Source of the DNA: SZUA-320 sp963707875 | Lineage (GTDB): Bacteria > Gemmatimonadota > Gemmatimonadetes > Gemmatimonadales > GWC2-71-9 | Assembly (NCBI GenBank): GCA_963707875.1 | Contig: CAVPRU010000002.1 | Coordinates: 124,001 to 188,000 of the forward strand | Direction of reading: 5' to 3' | Length of the DNA stretch: 64,000 nucleotides | Shown here: positions 52,387-61,510 of the stretch, in pieces | Numbering within the stretch: position 1 is the first letter of the stretch | Layout: every line of letters starts with the position of its first letter | Made by a program: the position numbers and the translations under genes | Notes under the pieces: generated by a model | Seen by the model: the letters and a program-made list of their open reading frames with translations, nothing else | What the model was told of the DNA's origin: nothing | Database searches by the model: none

Positions 52387-53304
52387 TCAGCGGGTCCAGA
52401 TCACGAGGGCGGCACAGGAGTCGCCGCGATCGAGATCCGATGGAATCTGGCCGGGCCCCCGATAGAACTCGATAAACTCGATATCGCGCAGAAGCACCGA
52501 TGAGAGTACTTCAGCGATCTTTGAGCAATCATCGCAAGTACTGGTCTTTGTCTTGTCCTTTCCTCTTTCAAGGCCACGCGACAATAGGCCGGAGAGTTCG
52601 GACCCCTTGTTCTGACCCTTCTCAAGAAACAGCCCGACGCGACTGCCGTCAATGTAGATCGCGAAGTTCGGTGGCTGCCCCGGACAGCGAGCCATCTGGA
52701 ATCGAACCTCGGGAGCACCATATGGGTTCGTGGTGTAGCTTACCCTGACTCCCGGAATCCCCTGAAGCACCGACACGACGTCGAAAGCGCCCATCTTCTC
52801 GATGTCGGCGCGGGTGCGATACGTCCCAATGCCGAGCCGGCGACGGCGGAAGAAATCATCGTACTTCGCAGTGTTTGCGAATTCCGGTGGCTTCCCCAAC
52901 GGAGCGTCGACCTCGATCTCCGGCAACCGCTGGGGGGTGGCCTTGAGCACGATCGTTCCGATCCAGCCTGAATCTCCAATGACGCGGATGTTTTGGAACT
53001 TCACAGGATGGCCGAGCGCCCGAATCCGGAGAACTTCGGCGCCGGATAAGACACGGGCAAAAGCGAATGCGCCGGTTCTGGAGGTGCGAACGGAGTCGCC
53101 GCGACCGACCAGCTCAACAAGCGCCCCGCCTATCGGTGTTCCGCTGGAATCAACGATCAGGCCCCGTACAGGACCGGGAGTAGACTCCTGCCCTTGCGCG
53201 GCACTAGGGGAGAAGCACAGTGCAAGGACTCCCGCCGTGGCGAGCGCATGGCGCATGAAGTGAGAGTGAGAACGTCCGCCGGGAACCACCGTAGGGTGAG
53301 TCAT
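52387..53304 (-). CDS. Carboxypeptidase-regulatory-like / TonB-plug protein without a barrel
   Basis: 305 residues from ATG 53304; an internal ATG at 53256 would give a more compact signal peptide (MRHALATAGVLALCFSPSAA). After the signal, PVRGLIVDSSGTPIGGALVE opens a carboxypeptidase regulatory-like domain with TSRTGAFAFARVLSGAEVLR. Next comes a TonB plug-like segment, EKMGAFDVVSVLQGIPGVRV and PNFAIYIDGSRVG, then IEFIEFYRGPGQIP. The protein stops there, so the receptor barrel is absent, as in a known group of short plug proteins. Two cysteines in STCDDCSK are notable. Confidence 0.75.
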   Translation of the reverse strand: MTHPTVVPGGRSHSHFMRHALATAGVLALCFSPSAAQGQESTPGPVRGLIVDSSGTPIGGALVELVGRGDSVRTSRTGAFAFARVLSGAEVLRIRALGHPVKFQNIRVIGDSGWIGTIVLKATPQRLPEIEVDAPLGKPPEFANTAKYDDFFRRRRLGIGTYRTRADIEKMGAFDVVSVLQGIPGVRVSYTTNPYGAPEVRFQMARCPGQPPNFAIYIDGSRVGLFLEKGQNKGSELSGLLSRGLERGKDKTKTSTCDDCSKIAEVLSSVLLRDIEFIEFYRGPGQIPSDLDRGDSCAALVIWTR

Positions 53305-53401
53305 GCCGAACTCGCTGGGCGAGGGCTTTGCACCTAATCTAGTGAGTCAGAAGTAATTCACAAGAGATTCCACCCCCCTTCCAAGCGGAGTAGCTGTAGC
53401 G

Positions 53402-53509
53402 GGGCCGGACCGGCGAAGCCGCCGCCCGCCGGGAGGAGGCTCGCGCCCAGTTTGCCGCGGTGGGCGCCCAGCGACACTTGGAACAGTTGGCGCGGGATCC
53501 CGCCTGACG
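53402..53509 (+). repeat. Right copy of the 108 bp direct repeat (TPR gene 3' fragment)
   Basis: It repeats 49913-50020 at about 93% identity and would encode the same C-terminal helix (HLEQLARDPA, then TGA), but has no start or upstream TPR sequence. It marks the right border of the island. The rest of 53305-53573 shows no gene. Confidence 0.92.
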
Positions 53510-53573
53510 AAAGTCCCCGGCCCTGGAGTGTTGCCCCTTGGCCGGCAAGCGTGAGCCGGTAAGTTTCCAAGTC

Positions 53574-54389
53574 ATGCCCTGTCCGACTCCCATCGCCGTT
53601 GCCGCCGGAGTCCTCCTCTCGGCTTGCAGCCTCCTCAGCGGTGGATCCCACCAAGGGGCCGACCAGCCGGTGGAGTTGACCTACAACAGGGTCTACGCCG
53701 AGGCCGTAGCTGGAGATTCCGCGAGCCAGAACCTCCTCGGCTACATGCACTTCACTGGCGAAAGCGCCCCCCACGACTGGGCTCTGGCACGAGCCTGGTT
53801 CGATTCCGCGGCCTCGCGCGGACACTTGGCTGCCCGGCTCAACCTCGCCCTGATCAGCTACCTGGGCCTTGGCCGACCCCGGGACTTTGCCGAGGCGGAA
53901 GTCCAATTCCGGGCGGCACGGACCTCGGACGCTACCCTGCCCTTCGGGTCACTTCTCCAGTTCGTCACCTGGGCCTGTGACTCGACGGACCAGCAGCGGT
54001 CGGAGGGAAGCCAGGCTTACGGGATGTTCTGCTCGGGATGCCATGGGTGGCGGGGCATCGCAGCCTACGGCGAGGCACCCTCGTTCGCCCTGGGCGAGCG
54101 GATGGAGAAGAGCGATGTCGAACGGCTCCAGACTATCCAGGAGGGGCACGGCCACATGCCGTCCTGGCGGTCCAAGCTGCCGCGGCCCCTGCTCGGGGCC
54201 GCCCTGGCCCATGCCCGGACCCTCCGGTGGGCCTATCGGGACGGAGTGATTCACGTGGTGCCCGAGCCGCCGGATTACTTCTTCCGCTTCGGCCCGATGG
54301 CCGGTGATTATGGGGAAAACGGGAAAACGGCAGGTATCCTCTTCGAGCAGGACCCGGCCTATCCCAGGAACTTCTGCGACCGGCGGTAA
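53574..54389 (+). CDS. Cytochrome c lipoprotein with Sel1-like repeats
   Basis: 271 residues from ATG 53574, which gives the lipoprotein signal MPCPTPIAVAAGVLLSACSL with lipobox LSAC; the in-frame opening at 53538 is rejected. Residues 35-125 contain Sel1-type repeats (SASQNLLGYMHFTGESAPHD, AARLNLALISYLGLGRP). A c-type cytochrome domain follows, with haem motif CSGCH in YGMFCSGCHGWRG and a distal methionine candidate in GHGHMPSW. Likely a periplasmic electron carrier anchored to a membrane. It lies just after the direct repeat and before the second regulatory box, so it may be transcribed separately from the operon downstream. Confidence 0.85.
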   Translation: MPCPTPIAVAAGVLLSACSLLSGGSHQGADQPVELTYNRVYAEAVAGDSASQNLLGYMHFTGESAPHDWALARAWFDSAASRGHLAARLNLALISYLGLGRPRDFAEAEVQFRAARTSDATLPFGSLLQFVTWACDSTDQQRSEGSQAYGMFCSGCHGWRGIAAYGEAPSFALGERMEKSDVERLQTIQEGHGHMPSWRSKLPRPLLGAALAHARTLRWAYRDGVIHVVPEPPDYFFRFGPMAGDYGENGKTAGILFEQDPAYPRNFCDRR

Positions 54390-54405
54390 CTCCCGGCCCC
54401 GGCAA

Positions 54406-54449
54406 TTCATTCTTGCTTCATGGTCACTTCACGGTCATGACGTAGGAAT
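54406..54449 (+). promoter_or_regulatory. Triple 11-bp direct repeat (OmpR/PhoB-type box) plus -10 element, copy B
   Basis: TTCAT at 54406, TTCAT at 54417 and TTCAC at 54428 keep the exact 11 bp spacing of copy A, and most spacer bases are conserved too. TAGGAAT at 54443-54449 is a candidate -10. It lies about 80 bp upstream of the cytochrome operon start, in a 138 bp gap. Confidence 0.65.
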
Positions 54450-54527
54450 TCATATTGCCGTTGAGCACGTCTGCCGGTCCTCCTCGTTCAGTTGCCTGGC
54501 CCCACTCGCAGCCCTAAAGGCATTCCC

Positions 54528-56615
54528 ATGGCCGCACCTCCGTACCTGATCCAGAAGGCCGGCGAGTGGCAGCGGACGCTGCTGCACGCGGTGTCCGGCC
54601 TGCTGGTGTTCGAGACCCTGACCGGCCTGTCGATCTACCTGCTGCCGTTCAGCGTGCCGAACCAGGTGATGGTCCTGCTCCACACCCTCCTCGGCCTGGT
54701 GTTCGTGGTGCCGTTTGCCTGGTACCAGGTCCGGCACTGGCGGATCTACCGCAGCCTCCGGCTGTCGCACGTGGTGCTCACCGGGTACTTCGCGATGGTG
54801 GCCGCGCTGGTGCTGATCGTGACCGGGCTGGTACTCACCTGGCAGGCGGCGTTTACGGCCCGGATCTCCCCGGGCTGGGACCTGGTTCACATCGTGGCCA
54901 CCTTCGCGCTGATCGGCGCGGTGCTGCCCCATGTCCTCACCCTGGTGATCCGGGCGGCCCGGGCCCGGGCCACCGAGGTGGGCGGCCTGGTCACGGCCGC
55001 GGCCCGGACCCTGGGGCGCCGGACCGCCCTGGTGACGGTGGCTCTCTTTGCCCTGGTGGCGGGGATCAGCTTCTCGGCCCGACCCGCCAACTTCGCCAAT
55101 GAGTTCCCCGCGGATTACGACCTCTCCCTCGGGGCCGATCGGCCCTTCGCCCCGAGCCTGGCCCGGACCAGCACCGGAGGCGCCCTCGACCCCCGCTCGC
55201 TGAGCGGGTCGGCCGGCTGCGGCACCGCGGGATGCCATGAGCAGATCTACGACGAGTGGGCGGTCAGCGCCCACCGGTACTCCGCCATGGATCCCGCCTT
55301 CCAGAAGGTCCAGGAGGTGATGGGCACCCAGAACGGGGCGGTCTCCACTCGCTACTGCGGCGGATGCCACGATCCGATCTCCCTGTTCTCGGGAACCAAG
55401 AACATCTTCACCGAGGACCTCACCAACCTGACCGGCTATCAGGAGGGCATCTCCTGCATCGCCTGCCACGGCATCAAGGAAACCGACGTCAAGGGGAACG
55501 CCAGCTACCTGATGAGCCAGCCGGACCGCTACCTCTGGGAATTCAGCGAGGGTGGCGCCAGGCGGTTTGCCGGGGATTTCCTGATCCGGTCCTTCCCGCG
55601 CTATCACATCGAGACCCTGCAGCACAAGCTGTTCAAGAGCCCCGAGTTCTGCGCCGCCTGTCACAAGCAGTTCATCGACGAGGAGATCAACCAGGTCGGC
55701 TGGGTCCAGCTCCAGAACCAGTTCGACAACTGGCGGAAGAGCCGCTGGAACGAGCCCGGGGTCCCCGAGAAGACCATCGAGTGCCGGGAGTGCCACATGC
55801 CGCTGGTGGCCTCCCACGACCCGTCCCGGGGTGACGATCTCGACTACAACCGGACCCCCGGTGACGGCCAGCACCGGAGCCACCGGTTCCTGGGCGCCAA
55901 CCAGTTCATCCCGAAGGTACTCGACCTTCCCGGGGCCGATGAACACGTGGAGCTGACCCGGAAGTGGCTTCGGGGCGAGATCGAGATCCCCGAGATCGCC
56001 GACAAGTGGCGCGCCGGCCCCTCGGTCCCGATCGAGGTGATCGCCCCGGAGACGGTCCGGCCGGGCGACCCGATCACCATCCGGACGGTGCTCACCAACA
56101 ACAAGGTGGGACACGACTACCCGACCGGCCCGCTGGACATCATCCAGTCCTGGGTGGAGGTAACCGTCACCGACCAGCGCGGCACGATCGTGTTCCAGTC
56201 GGGCCAGCGGGACACCGCCCACTTCATCACTCCCGGCGCCTTCATGTTCAAGGCCGAGCCGGTGGACCAGTACGGCAACCTGATTGACCGGCACAACCTG
56301 TGGGAGATGGTGGGGGTCCGCTACCGGCGGTCGCTCTTCCCCGGATTCGCCGACCAGGCGGAGTTCACCTTTACCTGCCCCTCCTCGTTCCCCGGAGGGC
56401 CGATCGTGACCGACGGGAGTGACCCGTTCCAGCCCACCGTGGCGATCCGGGCCCCGCGCCAGGTCTCGGAGCTGCGAGTCACCGCCAGGCTGATGTACCG
56501 CAAGGCCGACCAGTTCCTGCTCAATTTTCTGTTCGGCGCCGAATCGGGTCTCACCGCGCCGGTCACCGTGATGTCCGAGAGCGAGAAGGTCATCCGGGTT
56601 CTGGTGGGCAGCTAG
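54528..56615 (+). CDS. Membrane b-type cytochrome fused to multihaem c-type cytochrome domain
   Basis: 695 residues from ATG 54528 (AAAGG upstream). Residues 1-190 have five transmembrane helices with paired histidines (TLLHAVSGLLVF, LLHTLLGLVF, LRLSHVVLTGYF), like cytochrome b561/DsrM-type membrane anchors. The periplasmic part has four CxxCH haem sites, in YCGGCHD, ISCIACHG, FCAACHKQ and ECRECHMP, plus an unusual C-x4-CH in AGCGTAGCHEQ. The spacing resembles cytochrome c554/NrfB-like proteins. A beta-rich C-terminal domain (residues 500-695) follows. It probably moves electrons between the quinone pool and periplasmic partners. First gene of a tightly packed operon. Confidence 0.9.
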   Translation: MAAPPYLIQKAGEWQRTLLHAVSGLLVFETLTGLSIYLLPFSVPNQVMVLLHTLLGLVFVVPFAWYQVRHWRIYRSLRLSHVVLTGYFAMVAALVLIVTGLVLTWQAAFTARISPGWDLVHIVATFALIGAVLPHVLTLVIRAARARATEVGGLVTAAARTLGRRTALVTVALFALVAGISFSARPANFANEFPADYDLSLGADRPFAPSLARTSTGGALDPRSLSGSAGCGTAGCHEQIYDEWAVSAHRYSAMDPAFQKVQEVMGTQNGAVSTRYCGGCHDPISLFSGTKNIFTEDLTNLTGYQEGISCIACHGIKETDVKGNASYLMSQPDRYLWEFSEGGARRFAGDFLIRSFPRYHIETLQHKLFKSPEFCAACHKQFIDEEINQVGWVQLQNQFDNWRKSRWNEPGVPEKTIECRECHMPLVASHDPSRGDDLDYNRTPGDGQHRSHRFLGANQFIPKVLDLPGADEHVELTRKWLRGEIEIPEIADKWRAGPSVPIEVIAPETVRPGDPITIRTVLTNNKVGHDYPTGPLDIIQSWVEVTVTDQRGTIVFQSGQRDTAHFITPGAFMFKAEPVDQYGNLIDRHNLWEMVGVRYRRSLFPGFADQAEFTFTCPSSFPGGPIVTDGSDPFQPTVAIRAPRQVSELRVTARLMYRKADQFLLNFLFGAESGLTAPVTVMSESEKVIRVLVGS

Positions 56616-56627
56616 CGGACCCGGCAC

Positions 56628-59204
56628 ATGGCCTCCCTCTCCTCGCGTCGCCGTCGGCTCTGGTTCACCGCGGCGGCCGGCGGCCTCTTCGTGGTGGTGG
56701 CCCTGGCCGGGGCCTGGTATGCCACCCGCCCGGCACCGATCTATCAGCCGGGTGAGGCGATCGAGGGCCTCACCGCCGACCTGGCCCGCACCATTCCCGC
56801 CGACTACCCCCGGATCACCTTTCGGGACGTGACCGCCGAGGCCGGCATCACCTTCCGGCACTTTGCCGGCACCCGCTCATCCCAGATCGTCGAGGACATG
56901 GGGTCCGGGGCGGCCTGGGGTGACTACGACAACGATGGTTGGGACGATCTCTTCCTGGTCAACGAGTCCGGCCCGCTGTCCTGGTCGGAGGCCCAGCACC
57001 AGGCCTCACCGGCCCGGTCGGTCCTCTACCGCAACAACCGCGACGGCACTTTCACCGATGTCACCGACCGGGCCGGGGTCGGCTCCCGGGGCCTGGGAAT
57101 GGCGGCCGCCTGGGGCGACTACGACAACGACGGCTGGCTCGACCTCTTCGTCACCCGCTACGGCGAGAACACCCTCTACCACAACAACGGCGACGGCAGT
57201 TTTACCGACCGGACCCGGCGCACCGGCCTGGGCGGCCGCGAGGGGTTCTGGACCGCGCTCGCCTGGGGCGATTACGACCGCGACGGGTTACTCGACCTCT
57301 ACGTCACCGGCTACGTCAAGTTCGTGCTCCGCCCCGGGACCGGGCAGGTTGGCGAGGTAAACATCGAGGAGCCGCCGAGCATCAACCCGAACACCTTTGC
57401 TCCGACGGGGAACCTGCTCTACCACAACAACGGCAACGGGACCTTCTCCGAAGTCGCCGCCCGGGCCGGAGTGGTGGATTCTACCGGCCGTGGCCTCGCC
57501 GCCAGCTGGGCCGACTGGGACGAGGACGGCTGGCCGGATCTCTACGTCGGCAACGACGTCTCGGACAACGCCCTCTACCGGAACCTCGGTAACGGCCGGT
57601 TCGAGGACATCAGCCATGCCGCCCGGGTGGCCGACTACCGCAGCGCCATGGGGATCGCGGTCGGCGACTGGGACGGTGACGCCGACCAGGACATGGTGGT
57701 CACCCACTGGATCGCCCAGGAAAACGCGCTCTACAACAACCAGCTGAGCCAGCTCCGGGCCGCGAATCCCGGCACCACCCCTCCGCTCCAGTTCATGGAC
57801 CAGGCCGACCGCTTCGGACTCGGCCAGATCGCCCTCGACTTCATCGGTTGGGGCACCTTCTTCTTCGACTACGACAACGACGGCCGGCTCGACCTGTTCC
57901 TCACCAACGGCAGCACCTTCCAGCGTCGCAGCGACCCGACCCTGCTGGTGCCGATGCGGGATCAGCTGTTCTGGAATCGAGGCCCCACCGAGGGGTTCTT
58001 CGACGTCTCACCAGTGAGCGGGCCGTACTTCCGGGAGGAATGGGTGGGCCGGGGTGCCGCAGTTGCCGACTACGATCGGGACGGGGACCTGGACCTGGTG
58101 GTGGTGAACAACGGCGGCCCGGCGGTGCTGCTCCGCAACGACAGCGACCGCCGGGGGAACTGGCTCCAGGTGTCGGTCCGGGGGACCAGGTCCAACCGGC
58201 AGGGACTCGGCGCCAGGCTCCGGCTGGTGGCCAGCGGAGCGGCCCAGGTGCGTCAGGTCGGCGTGCAGCCGTCCTATCTCTCGCAGAACAGCACGGTCGA
58301 GCACTTCGGGTTGGGCGCGGTGCCTGCCATCGACACCCTGGAAGTGATCTGGCCCAGCGGCGGCCGAGAACTCCGGACCGCCATCCCGATCAACACCCGC
58401 GTCCTGCTGGTCGAAGGGGACTCGGGAACCGCGGTGGCGGAGGGTGGATCCGGCCGGCCGGACCGCCAGCGGGTGCTCGCCTTCTGGGAGGCGTTCCGGT
58501 CGGCGACCACCCACCGGATCGCGGGCCGGATTGCGGAAGCCGCCGCCGACTACCAGCGCGCCGTGCAACTCGACCCCCGGCACGAGGACGCGCTGTACTA
58601 CGTCGGCAACATGCGGTTCGAGCTGGGCGAGTATGCCCAGGCCGGCGAGGCCTGGCGCCAACTGGTCGCCGTCAACCCCGCCAGTGCCCGGGCCCACCTC
58701 CAACTGGGCTCTCTCCATCTCTGCCCCGAGCCGGGGGCGCCATTCGATCCGAAGGCCGCGGCGGCAGAATTCCGTCGGGCCCACGAGATCAACAGGGAGG
58801 AGACCGGTTCACTGCTCCGGCTCGGCGAAGCCGCGCTCTACCTGGGTGACACCCGGGAAGCCCGCCGCCAGTTCACCGCCGTGACCAGCTCCCACCGGGA
58901 CAGCCCCGCTGGCCATTTCTTCCTCGGGTATCTCGATTGGGCCGCCGGCAACCAGGCCTCGTCTCGCGAGTCGTTCCGCCGGGCGGTCGAGGGAGAGCAG
59001 GCCACTCCGCCACCTGCCGGGGCCTCGTCCGAGGGCGATACCAGGCAGGGCAACACACCGCTGCTCGCCGAACTACGGCGCTGCACCCCGCTCCATGGAC
59101 CCCTGGCCGGACTCCGCCAGATCACGGGCGGCGAGCAAGAGCGCGAGATGACGGATCGGTACCGTGCGGTGGCGCGCGTGCTCCGGCCCAACCCGACCCC
59201 CTGA
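56628..59204 (+). CDS. CRTAC1-type protein: FG-GAP/VCBS repeats, ASPIC/UnbV domain, TPR tail
   Basis: 858 residues with an N-terminal membrane anchor (residues 10-32). Seven FG-GAP units with calcium-binding D-x-D-x-D-G loops occupy 65-500 (WGDYDNDGWDDLFL, WGDYDNDGWLDLFV, WADWDEDGWPDLYV, FFDYDNDGRLDLFL and others), forming an integrin-like propeller. NWLQVSVRGTRSNRQGLGAR starts the ASPIC/UnbV domain. TPR repeats (LDPRHEDALYYVGNMRFELG and following) end the protein. Such proteins are secreted or periplasmic binding modules of unknown partner. It sits 12 bp after the cytochrome gene and 12 bp before the synthase-like gene. Confidence 0.92.
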   Translation: MASLSSRRRRLWFTAAAGGLFVVVALAGAWYATRPAPIYQPGEAIEGLTADLARTIPADYPRITFRDVTAEAGITFRHFAGTRSSQIVEDMGSGAAWGDYDNDGWDDLFLVNESGPLSWSEAQHQASPARSVLYRNNRDGTFTDVTDRAGVGSRGLGMAAAWGDYDNDGWLDLFVTRYGENTLYHNNGDGSFTDRTRRTGLGGREGFWTALAWGDYDRDGLLDLYVTGYVKFVLRPGTGQVGEVNIEEPPSINPNTFAPTGNLLYHNNGNGTFSEVAARAGVVDSTGRGLAASWADWDEDGWPDLYVGNDVSDNALYRNLGNGRFEDISHAARVADYRSAMGIAVGDWDGDADQDMVVTHWIAQENALYNNQLSQLRAANPGTTPPLQFMDQADRFGLGQIALDFIGWGTFFFDYDNDGRLDLFLTNGSTFQRRSDPTLLVPMRDQLFWNRGPTEGFFDVSPVSGPYFREEWVGRGAAVADYDRDGDLDLVVVNNGGPAVLLRNDSDRRGNWLQVSVRGTRSNRQGLGARLRLVASGAAQVRQVGVQPSYLSQNSTVEHFGLGAVPAIDTLEVIWPSGGRELRTAIPINTRVLLVEGDSGTAVAEGGSGRPDRQRVLAFWEAFRSATTHRIAGRIAEAAADYQRAVQLDPRHEDALYYVGNMRFELGEYAQAGEAWRQLVAVNPASARAHLQLGSLHLCPEPGAPFDPKAAAAEFRRAHEINREETGSLLRLGEAALYLGDTREARRQFTAVTSSHRDSPAGHFFLGYLDWAAGNQASSRESFRRAVEGEQATPPPAGASSEGDTRQGNTPLLAELRRCTPLHGPLAGLRQITGGEQEREMTDRYRAVARVLRPNPTP

Positions 59205-59216
59205 ACCGAGGCATCC

Positions 59217-60548
59217 ATGGCCGACCATCCAATCGCCCGCGTCATCAATCTGATCCCCGAGACCAGCCAGCGGATCTGGAACCTCACCGTCGAGGCCGCC
59301 CGGCAGCGGATTCTGATCGGGGACCCCGAGCAGATCCTCGGGATCGACGGCTCGTTTGCGCTGGTGGCCTCGGAAGGAGATCTGGTCCGGCTGGCCCGGA
59401 GCCTGGACCGCCCGCTGCGCTACTTCCTGGCCAAGGCCGCGGCCGGCCCGGTGCTCATCGTGGCCGACCGGATGGACGCGATCCGGGACGAGCTGGCCCA
59501 CCACGGGTGGCAGGACCAGTTCCATCCCAGCTACACCCGGATGGTGCCGGCCCACCAGGTGACCACCCTGCGTCTGGTCGGCTGCCCCGACCCCAATCCG
59601 GTCCACACCCGGTTCTTCGATCCCCCTCGGAACGTTCTGCCGACCGACCTGAAGCAGATCGGCGAGCACTACATCGGAGCCCTGCATCGCGAGATGACCA
59701 AGTGGCTGGCGGTCCAGGACCCGGCCGAGCCGATCGGGGTCCCGTTCTCGGGGGGAATCGACAGCGGGGCGGTCCTGCTCTCGCTCTACCGGGCCCTGCT
59801 GGAGTCGGGCCAGTCCCCGAGTCGGCTCAAGGCGTTCACCCTCTGCATCGGTTCGGGGGGTGAGGATCTGGAGCAGGCCCGGTCATTCCTCCAGCAGGTG
59901 GACCTGGAAATGCTCGGCGAAGTGGTCGAGGTGGCGGAGCAAGCGGTGCGTCCCCGGGACGCCGTGGCCGTGCTGGAGGACTACAAGCCGCTCGACGTCG
60001 AGTGCGGCGCGGTCAACCTGGCTCTGCTCGGCGCGCTCCGTCGGCGCTATCCAGAGTGGCGCCTGCTGGTGGACGGCGACGGCGGGGACGAGAACCTGAA
60101 GGACTACCCGATCGAGGAAAACACCGAGCTGACGATCCGGAGCGTGGTCGGCAACCGGATGCTGTACCAGGAGGGTTGGGGTGTAGAATCCATCAAGCAC
60201 TCGCTGGTCTACAGCGGTGGCCTGAGCCGTGGCTGCGTCAGGGGCTATGCCACCCAGCAGGCCTTTGGTTTCACCGGCTTCAGCCCTTACACCAGGCCCG
60301 CCGTGGTGGCGGCGGCCGAAGCCATCCCCTTCGACGCCCTGTCGGCCGGTTCCACCGACCGATTGTATCAGCTCAAGGGTGAGGTAGTGAGGCACGGAGT
60401 GGCCGCGGTGCTCGGATTCGAGATGCCGGTCTTTCCCAAGCGCCGGTTCCAGCACGGCGTCAGCGCCCCGGATACCCTCACCTCGCTGTTCCCCGAGAGC
60501 GAGGCGGACTACCGCCGCCACTTCGAGGCGCTCCTCGCGCCCGCCTGA
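59217..60548 (+). CDS. Asparagine-synthase-like ATP-dependent ligase without active glutaminase
   Basis: 443 residues. The C-terminal half has the PP-loop FSGGIDSGAVLLSLYRALLE of the asparagine synthetase/beta-lactam synthetase superfamily, LLVDGDGGDENLKDYPI and a family-like C-terminus with Arg/Lys-rich FEMPVFPKRRFQHG. The N-terminal 150 residues retain a shape like the Ntn glutaminase (ILGIDGSFALVASEGDLVRL) but have no N-terminal catalytic cysteine, so ammonia is not taken from glutamine by this protein. Related enzymes adenylate a carboxylate to form amides or rings. Immediately followed by a radical SAM gene. Confidence 0.88.
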   Translation: MADHPIARVINLIPETSQRIWNLTVEAARQRILIGDPEQILGIDGSFALVASEGDLVRLARSLDRPLRYFLAKAAAGPVLIVADRMDAIRDELAHHGWQDQFHPSYTRMVPAHQVTTLRLVGCPDPNPVHTRFFDPPRNVLPTDLKQIGEHYIGALHREMTKWLAVQDPAEPIGVPFSGGIDSGAVLLSLYRALLESGQSPSRLKAFTLCIGSGGEDLEQARSFLQQVDLEMLGEVVEVAEQAVRPRDAVAVLEDYKPLDVECGAVNLALLGALRRRYPEWRLLVDGDGGDENLKDYPIEENTELTIRSVVGNRMLYQEGWGVESIKHSLVYSGGLSRGCVRGYATQQAFGFTGFSPYTRPAVVAAAEAIPFDALSAGSTDRLYQLKGEVVRHGVAAVLGFEMPVFPKRRFQHGVSAPDTLTSLFPESEADYRRHFEALLAPA

Positions 60549-60550
60549 GC

Positions 60551-61510
60551 ATGCTCCGGTCGGCGGAAGACCTGCGGATCCGAGGGCTTCGGCCTTCCCG
60601 GCCCCAGCCCCCGCTGGACCCGTTCGCCCCACCCCGAGTCCTGCTGGAGCGGGAGCGGCGGCGGCGGCAGATGGAGCGTTCGCTGACCGTCTTTCTCACC
60701 GGCGCCGAGTGTCCCTTCACCTGTGTGTTCTGTGACCTGTGGCGGTACACGCTCGAAGGGCCCACTCCTCCGGGGGCGCTCCCGGCCCAGCTCGGCCTGG
60801 CCCTCGATGCCTCGGAGGCGGATCCGGAATCCTGTGATCGGATCAAGCTCTACAACGCGAGCAACTGGTTCGACCCACGGGCCGTGCCGCGCGCGGAGTT
60901 CGACGAACTATGCCGACTGGTGGCACCGTTCCGGGCGATCACCGTCGAGTCCCACGCCCGGATGGTGGGCGCTCACTGTCAGGCCTTCGCCGACCGGATC
61001 GGCGGTCGACTGGAGGTAGCCATCGGACTGGAGACCGTGCATCCCGGCGCCCTACCCAGGCTCAACAAGGGGATGACACTCGAGGACTTCGAGCGGGCCG
61101 CCGCCTGGCTCGGAGAACACGACATGGACCTCCGGGTCTTCGCTCTGGTGGGCGCGCCGTTCATTCCGCCGGAGGAGTCGGTCGAGTGGGCGGTCCGGAC
61201 GGCCGAATACGCCCTGGAACGGGGAGCGGCGATCGTGTCCCTGATTCCGGTCCGCCCGGGCCAGGGCGAGCTGACCCGACTGGCTGCGGAAGGCGAGTTC
61301 ACGGCGCCCTCGCTGGCTCAGCTCGAGGAAGCGCTTGACCGCTGCCTTCAGCGGGGGATGGACGGCGTCACCGCAGACCTGTGGGACGTCGGCCGGCTGG
61401 TGGCCTGCCCGGCCTGCCGTCCCGCGCGCCAGAATCGGTTGGGAGCAATGAACCTGACCGGTGTTGCCGCTCCAGCGGTCTCATGCCTCACTTGCGGAGA
61501 ATGCCCTTGA
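60551..61510 (+). CDS. Radical SAM enzyme with extra C-terminal cysteines
   Basis: 319 residues, starting two bases after the synthase-like gene. AECPFTCVFCDLWRY holds the Cx3Cx2C cluster motif for the [4Fe-4S]/SAM site. IGLETVHPGALPRLNKGM matches the conserved strand and loop of MiaB/Elp3-like radical SAM folds, and LVGAPFIPPEESVEWAVRTA the later barrel helix. The C-terminus has further cysteines, CPAC and CLTCGEC, which could bind an auxiliary cluster or zinc. The substrate is unknown. Confidence 0.9.
   Translation: MLRSAEDLRIRGLRPSRPQPPLDPFAPPRVLLERERRRRQMERSLTVFLTGAECPFTCVFCDLWRYTLEGPTPPGALPAQLGLALDASEADPESCDRIKLYNASNWFDPRAVPRAEFDELCRLVAPFRAITVESHARMVGAHCQAFADRIGGRLEVAIGLETVHPGALPRLNKGMTLEDFERAAAWLGEHDMDLRVFALVGAPFIPPEESVEWAVRTAEYALERGAAIVSLIPVRPGQGELTRLAAEGEFTAPSLAQLEEALDRCLQRGMDGVTADLWDVGRLVACPACRPARQNRLGAMNLTGVAAPAVSCLTCGECP

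Noticed and set aside
52261..52503. Small + strand open frame after the thioredoxin-like gene
   Set aside because: It lies mostly antisense to the TonB-plug gene, lacks a ribosome binding site and has no recognisable features.
54450..56861. Very long minus-strand open frame of about 800 codons over the cytochrome gene
   Set aside because: It is antisense to a multihaem cytochrome with clear motifs; long shadow frames are expected at this GC content.
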